Origin: Neonectria sp. B-13
Lineage: Eukaryota; Ascomycota; Sordariomycetes; Hypocreales; Nectriaceae
Reading direction: 5' to 3'
NCBI GenBank assembly: GCA_002682825.1
Contig: NOKP01000001.1
Span: forward strand, 2,377,845 to 2,441,844
DNA: 64,000 nucleotides
Shown: piece by piece, positions 57,319 to 64,000 of the stretch
Layout: each line of letters begins with the position of its first letter
How positions within the stretch are numbered: position 1 is the first letter of the stretch
Notes under the pieces: generated by a model
What the model was told of the DNA's origin: nothing
Database searches by the model: none
The model's input: the letters and a program-made list of their open reading frames with translations, nothing else
Made by a program: the position numbers and the translations under genes

Positions 57319-60300
57319 AGCCAGCCAATTGGACAGCTGGCCAGAGACATAGACGCGAACGGAGTGACATAACAGGCTGGCGGGTTGGATACCACACGAG
57401 GACAATGGCGTTTCCAGGAGAGACAACCGGATGGCTGGTTCAGATTGACGGCGAGTCGGACAGGCTGCTTTAGTGATACCATAAGCATGAGCAAGAGCCT
57501 ACCTAGAGGTCGAAGGAGGCGGGGGGGGGGCAGAAAGAGTAGGGAGACACAAGATAAGGGTACTTCGTATGTAGTCGGAACATCCACAAATATTCCCCGA
57601 TGAACCACACACCTATATGCAGCCATTACCGGGTACGGCAGCACCCTAGACTGGACGATCAGCCCTGCATGCTGCCTACCGGGGTGCTAGAAGCTATAGA
57701 TGGTGCTCACTCCATGGCTTATAACCTGTCACTTTGCGCCCCGAGCACGACATAGACACGCACAACTGTTCCACCTCAACGAATAACGATTGATGCAAAG
57801 GAGAGCTCACCGCTGGTACCTCTCGCGGTGTGGAGCTGCCGAACCTTGGCAGGCACGGTGAGCCAGGGTCAGGGCGGTGGAGTGGCCATTGAGTTGTCCA
57901 TCTTTAGCGGACGTACGGATACAGGCCAACATACCTGATATGACCGAGGTTTGTTGAGGGGAGACTGCCGAGGATTGACTATGGGCCTGGAGCTGGGTCT
58001 CAAAACAGGCCGGTCAGGCATAAAAAATGGTGGGCTTGATCCAAAGAAGTGCTTCGTACTGTACGGATATTGCGCCCGCTTTGAACTCGGCTGTCGCAAT
58101 GGCACATGCCCCCGGGGAGATACTAGTTCGGGAGCCGTACATAAGCGGGAGAACGGGATAACTAGAGCCACGTGGGAGGCGTTGCCCTAGGTACAACCAT
58201 ATGCCCAAGATTCGTTGCTAGGAAGCTGCCGTGAGACATGCGCGGGTGTGGAACAAGGGTGTTCTGTGACAGCTGGAACTCCGAGCCTCTCGAGGGTTGA
58301 GATGGAATTTTCCTGTACCATGTCAGCTCAAGGTGTGGCTTACCAGGGAGTTCCAGACCATGCAAGATGAAAGTCGGTGAGCCAGTCAGGTGTCAGCGAT
58401 AAAGCACGAGGGGGGCGGCATAGGGATTGTCAAGGAATAGGACTGCTCGGGTGAATTAATTCAGGGCTCAAATTAAGGTAGAGGGAGACGGTGTGACGTC
58501 AGGAACTGCATGGCCGGTCGGCGAGGTTGCGGTGATTAAAGTTGGTGTGCTCCGGAGCAGAGTGCGTGGATAGTACGAGTACAACTGGAATATTGTTGAT
58601 TGATAGTACGGATACACAGAGAGGACGTAGGGCATGAGGCTCTGGGGTTATGCGTATCTTGCTATGCATGTAGATCCAACCGATAGGCAACTTGGTGTGA
58701 TTTCGCCAACAAGCATGCTACGAAGTAACGAAGCGCGTCGTACCCTGTTCACCATCAGTTGCGAGCGAGCATGCTGAACGAGGTGGGGATCTCGTGGGGA
58801 CAAAAGCCGGTGAAGACAACAAGGGTTGTTTACCCTTACCCCTGGTTGTCTTTTTAGAGTATTTGATGAAGATGAAACTCGCACTATTTGCGTAGATTGC
58901 GGAAACAGGCAGCTAGGATAGCTGCTGGTCGATGGCTAGCCTCACTCCAGTGACCAAGGACAACGCGGATGTTGAGGAGAACCTACCCTAACAAGGAAAT
59001 GTGATGCACGGCTCCAAACAAGGGCCTCTCCTGCCTGACATTGAGTTTGCGATTCGCAGGACGAGTCAGCATCGGATAGTGCATCAAGTCACGTGCATCC
59101 ATGGAACTGAGTACAATAAGGAGGATGAGTCAGCCTCTCACAGTAGATGTTACAGTGCGAGCCGACCACAGGCACTGTAATACCCCGGGCCTGTGGATCT
59201 CTGTGCCCTTACTTTTTTTTTGCCTGATGCCGTAGTAGACACTACACCGATGTGAAAAGTGCGCGCCCCCTGGTCGTGCTCGGTACCGTAGTGTCGGTGA
59301 CAAAGCTGCTGACCTTTTGGAAGATACTCCGGTGGATTCCTCTTGCGAGAACGTTCCCGTCCAAGTCAAGAATCACGACGGGACATCTGGCAAAGGCCAA
59401 GCCTGACACGGATGTCGGCTGGCGGGCTCTCGGCAGCGGGATGCTTGGCTAAAGAGGATCGCCCTTCATGAATTCACATGTGCGTAGTAAGCGCTCAAGA
59501 TGAGAAGCTGTGGCAACCGACTTGCCGACCTGATCAAGAGGCAGGGGAGCGCCGAGTTGTCGTCTGTTTTCTTGGCTGTTGGTGGGTCGCTGCGGAGGGA
59601 CAACGGCTCCGGGCGCCGCAGGAGGCCTCATCAGATGCACCACGGACGGTTGACAGGAGCTCGGAATCTAGGCTGGACCGGGGTGGCTTGCAGCTTGGCA
59701 ACTTGGTAGCTCTGCATTGTCTGTAGCCTCGTAGACAACGCGGAAATGCACGTACAGTACCGAGGACCTAGACCAGAACCAACCGGCCAAGGGCCAAGGT
59801 ACCTCAGTCGAGGAGCGGCAACGGCAATAACACCGGCAGCATCAGCAGCAGTAGTAGCGGCAGCACCCTCAGAGAGCTATGCCACTTCATACAGTGCTTC
59901 ATCGACTCGGGCGCGCGGAAATGCCTCATATCCCAATTGGCGAGCAGGGCCGATTCGCGGGGCGGATGAGGTCGGAATCCTGGCGTCTTCGCACTGGCCA
60001 GTCTGTGAAGGTTAACTCAACTGTGGACTACCGGTACCCCGGCGAATTAATTCTCGTCGAGCTGGTGGTGGTCGACTGATCGGAGTTGGAAGCGGAAGCG
60101 GAGCGGGCGAGAACGAAAGGACAGAGTGAGGTAGGACTGTGCGAGGCTGTGATGCATTAAATGTTGCGCTTGAGTGCTTGCCCTATCAACTTACCAAAAG
60201 GTAGACAGACAGTGGATATGGAGGAAGGCGGAGGCTCGAGTGCCAATGCCCAGCAGAGGAAATCCAAGGGTAGAAGCGAAGGTTCCCTTGTAACTTGTTG

Positions 60301-62494
60301 ACTTACATGCATCCAGCAGATTGACGGCTGCAGGTGCGTAGGCTGTAGGCACGGACGGACAAGAGAAAACAGGCATGATGTGCAACGCATGCACACGAAG
60401 CACGCATAACGCAGAACGCAGAACAGAACGCAGTACGTACGTAGCACCAGAGTTTCCGTGAACCGCAGCAAGCGACCTCGTTGCCCTCCCTCTCGACCGG
60501 GCCGCCCAACACTAGACATCTGGTGGGAGGGTTGCGATGCAATAAGGTCGAGAAGCTAAGGTACGAAGTACGGTAGGGATGGAATTGGGGGTTGATGAGG
60601 TGAGGAGAGATGGGGAGGGTGACCGTTGGATTCCCCGTTAATTAGTGGTTAGTCCATGGGTTGGTGGATTGGAGAGGAGTCGGTGGAGGAACGATGAATG
60701 ACTGACCGAATGACTGATGAACCGTTCGTAGGCAGATGTCAGGTACTTCCTTCCTGCTTTACGTCCTGAACTACCTTGGCCCTAAGGCAGCTACCAACCA
60801 TAAGTACGATTGGTACTTACTGTACGTAAGTATGTACTTATGTACCTGGGTTCCATCTGGTTGCTGAAGGGAAGGAGAACATCACCCAGCGCCTACTCCG
60901 TTCTGCGAATACACTACGGTGCGAAGAGCAAGCCCAACCCGCCGAGAAGCGGTGCAGGTGCAGCAGTGCGAGGACCAGCACGAACAAGTCATCGAACCTA
61001 GCGCGCGATTGCGGGTATCATGTATGCGTTTGGGCGTCTTTGTGCACCGTAGCGGGGACTTTGTGCCTCCTGCCGTAGGTAGGTCCGTATTGTACATGGT
61101 AGACTGTACGAAGCAGTAGGGGCTGCCAAAGTCCAGGCTGGCGGTTCGGTTGGCGCTGTCGCTGCACAAAGGATCCCTGGATGTCTCAGGTGCCTCAGAC
61201 TCGACGGCGGCAGAAGGCATTGCAGCACACACATGCCTTCTAACCTAGTGGCCTTCACTCGTCCTCAATTGTCTCGGTCACGAGCGGATGACGTCGCCAG
61301 GGCCCCGGGTGGTAAAATTGCGGTGCGTGATGCAGTCTGCTGCAGATCAGTTGAAATCAGCGCAACGCAGAACCTCGGTCCATCCCATCCCCGCTACGGA
61401 ATCAATCGAGACCGACGGGATTCTTCACTTGTGTCGGCGTTCCAGCTTGCGGGTGGACAAGATTGGCTACGATATCACAAGAGGTTGAATCCCTTCCGAT
61501 TTCCGAGTTTCTGCTTCGAACCTGGAAGGAAGAGAGGCCTTGGCAACTTGGCACTCCACATGGCCAGAGGGATTGTGTGCAAGGCTCGAGCTTCTCCCCC
61601 CACCACCCGACCGCCCGGGGCTTGTTGCCAAGAGGGGGGTGGTGGAAGAATCCATTGCCAGTTCACACTCTCCCTCCACTCGGTCACTCTCACACAATCT
61701 TGGATGTTAAGCTCGGTATGATCGAAATTGAAAATCGCTTTGGGCAAGAAAGAGAATATGGCATAAGACGCACAAGATGCCATTTTCTTAGTTTTAATCT
61801 ATTTATTCCGATGAGTCGGTTTAACTCTTACCGGTTATTCGGGTGGAAAGTTCCATTCGGCTAGTACCTACCGTCCAGAGTACCAGCTACCAACGGTCTC
61901 TTCAGCAGCCCGTTTTCTTCGTCCACTTGCGTGGGGCTGGCAGCTTGGCTGTGGACTTCCCTGCTCTCTCCACATTTTGGCATCCCTGTCTAGCCGGATC
62001 TTGTCCATCTGGGCTGCTGGCGCTCGAGCCGTGCAGCAGCGCTGACCTATGCGCCATTATGCTTGGCACTTCTGATGCGGACCGGGGGTTGCCATTGACT
62101 TCCTCGTACGGATTTATCATCAAACGAGCTCAGCTTCTCGCAACACCACCTCGTCGGAAGAGGGAATAACAAAACACGACACCACACGAGACCCGGCGTG
62201 GCATTTGCGAGAAGCTTCGGGACACGGAGACGGCGGCGGAGGCAAACACTGGGCCACCATGGCTATGTCGGCAACAACGTGTTGCAACGGATATCACGGG
62301 CAGAGAAAGCAGCAGAGACCTATCCGAGTACGGCAGGTCGTGTTTCTGGTCTCGCCGCACCGCCCGTGAAGACACTGGCACAGCGTGAGCGTGAGCGCGC
62401 CCTCGCCCGCGCGCAGGTGGTGGCACGAAGACCTCCGGTAGCCCTGCTGTACCGTTCACGGGCTGGCCCCTGGAAGGCCCTTAGTCCCGGTTCC

Positions 62495-62512
62495 GAGCGC
62501 GCGCGCGCGCGT
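62495..62512. repeat. alternating GC tract
   Basis: An 18 bp alternating purine-pyrimidine GC run, of the kind able to form Z-DNA. Noncoding. Confidence 0.8.
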
Positions 62513-63274
62513 CATGGAAATGACGAAACCGGCGACGACCTCCAAAGCCATTGGCCCAACTCCCTCTTTTTCCCGCGTCCGCCCCAGACCCGTCAGGCCC
62601 GGAAGCTTCTTCTCCTCATCCATCAATCCATCATCGGAGACACAAGAGACGAATGAGATCCACTGCCGTGCACCGCACCGCATTCGCACTGGGCCGCATC
62701 GCGCGGTGCATCACCTCTTCATCCCACCCGCACTAATGCTTAACTGTACGTAGTACGGTTGTCTCGCTCTGACTGGGTAGATTTTTGGACCATGTTTGAT
62801 GAAAGGGGACCATGAGTCGTTTGCCATCGTCACCATTTCCCCTCAGTCAGCTCGGAGAATGATGAGGAGGTGACCAGCAGCTCTCCAACGCGCGCGGCTG
62901 GGAGCCAAGAAATGATCTTGTCCCGCACTGCCCTCCTGTCATCTGCGCCTTGCATTGCCTTTCCCTTTTGCCTTTTGCCTTTTGACTTTGTATTGCCTCG
63001 CCGTACATCAAGGTATGTGCCAAAACTAGGAGCGCCATTTGCAGGATGCTGCTTGTTTGCCGGTTTGATTCCCGTCAGTTACTCGACTATGGCCTCGACT
63101 TACTGGGGTTCTCTTGTTCCCCGCAGTCGCTACGCTACTTCGGAGTTCTTTGCAATGTGTCTTCTCTGGCCTCTTGGCTCCGCAGTTCCCCTTCCTTCGT
63201 TTCATGTTCGAGCGCCAGCCATCTGAAGGGATCTGTATTCGTACCTTGTTCAATCTTCAAAGAAACGAGGGTCG

Positions 63275-63293
63275 AGGAGGGGGGGGGGGGGGG
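63275..63293. repeat. long G homopolymer
   Basis: A run of G with a single early A, at least 15 consecutive G. The length is error-prone in sequencing, so the count should be treated as approximate. Confidence 0.85.
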
Positions 63294-64000
63294 CACGTTC
63301 CCTTTCGTAGGGCTCACTTCGCCTCGAAAAAGCTTGGCTTTGTGCTGGCTCCTTGTTGGTCTCTGCCCGTGCTGGCTCCTTGGCCAGAATATGGATGCCC
63401 TTGCTGGAGGCACGGCACGGCACTGTACAGAAGTACTACCTACCGATTATTCGTACAGACGGGACAAACAACCTCTACTGACCGGGCTGGCACCGATGGG
63501 AACTACGGTGCATGGGTGGACGTAGTACCTCATACCTCATCCGTACCCTCCACCTCGGCAGCCTGGCTTGGCGGGACGAGGAGCCAGGTACCTTGCCGTC
63601 TTGGCCCAGCCGAAAAGGGACCTCGTGGACCAGGGCCATCCTCGCGCTGTACTTGACGTGGATTCCGCTTCGGGTATCCGTACCTCGATGCTCCCATCCA
63701 TGATTCCGGTCATCCATCCACCATCCATACTTCGTAGGTCACATCCAGCCCATGGCATCCATGATCCATCCCTCCAGAAATCGTCTTCCGCCGTCTTTGC
63801 CCCTTCCAGCTGCCTGCCAGCTGCCAGCCATTCCAGCCCGCTTCCGATTCTTACACACCACCCCCCTGCCGTACACACGCACTGCCTGTCACTCTCTCCC
63901 GTCCTCTGCGTGTCTTTCTGCCGGCGGGGTGATGAGCCCTGCTGCTTCTGGGCTCTCATCCCATCCATCACCGCCATGGCTACGGCTAGAGCTGGCTCGC

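Larger units (their letters stand above)
57319..64000. other. 6.7 kb region with no supported gene
   Basis: After the CaMKK 3' end I find only short frames without family features, internal ATG support or clear splice structure. No tRNA or transposon is seen. The sequence has several exact TACTTCGTA/TACGAAGTA motifs (57561, 58719, 60562, 63728), a GC alternation at 62495-62512, a long G run at 63275-63293 and a somewhat A/T-rich patch at about 61690-61870. A gene continuing past 64000 cannot be excluded. Confidence 0.45.

Noticed and set aside
61233..63656. Several 130-180 codon frames in the last 3 kb
   Set aside because: Most lack a true ATG at the indicated start, show no family features and overlap each other in different frames.

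Overview
The window is nuclear DNA of a filamentous ascomycete, most likely a member of the Sordariomycetes. The basis is gene structure (short 50-80 bp introns with GTAAGT/GTGAGT-like donors and CTAAC-type branch points), long CT-rich leaders, and clear fungal orthologues. I cannot name the genus from sequence alone. It holds fifteen protein genes. I found no tRNA, rRNA, CRISPR array, intact transposon or secondary-metabolite cluster. A run of Ns (53925-54024) marks an assembly gap inside one gene.

Layout, left to right. A SNF5-family chromatin remodelling subunit (+) is tail to tail with the cohesin regulator pds5 (-). After about 3.2 kb without a supported gene comes a repeat-bearing membrane or cell-surface protein (+). 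It is tail to tail with the mRNA capping guanylyltransferase ceg1 (-), followed by the sorting nexin snx41/atg20 (-) and an unknown single-pass membrane protein with an arginine run (-). The Paf1-complex gene ctr9 (+) is divergent from that gene and tail to tail with the NADH-cytochrome b5 reductase cbr1 (-). After about 3.8 kb of gene-poor DNA come a PH-like/leucine-rich-repeat protein (+) and the endocytic actin regulator pan1 (+). A further 6.5 kb, rich in simple repeats, leads to a forkhead transcription factor (+). Then come atg101 (-), pex3 (+), the TRAPP subunit bet5 (-, broken by the gap) and a CaMKK/Ssp1-type kinase (+). The last 6.7 kb hold no gene I can support.

Most of these are conserved housekeeping genes acting in transcription and chromatin (snf5, ctr9, ceg1), chromosome cohesion (pds5), membrane traffic and autophagy (snx41, atg101, bet5, pex3), endocytic actin (pan1, perhaps the LRR protein) and signalling (CaMKK, forkhead). 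They do not form one operon-like system. The most interesting local arrangements are the LRR protein next to pan1, the divergent atg101/pex3 pair, the tandem-repeat surface protein, and a short motif (TACTTCGTA) scattered through intergenic DNA. Exon boundaries below were placed by hand from splice consensus and reading-frame continuity.
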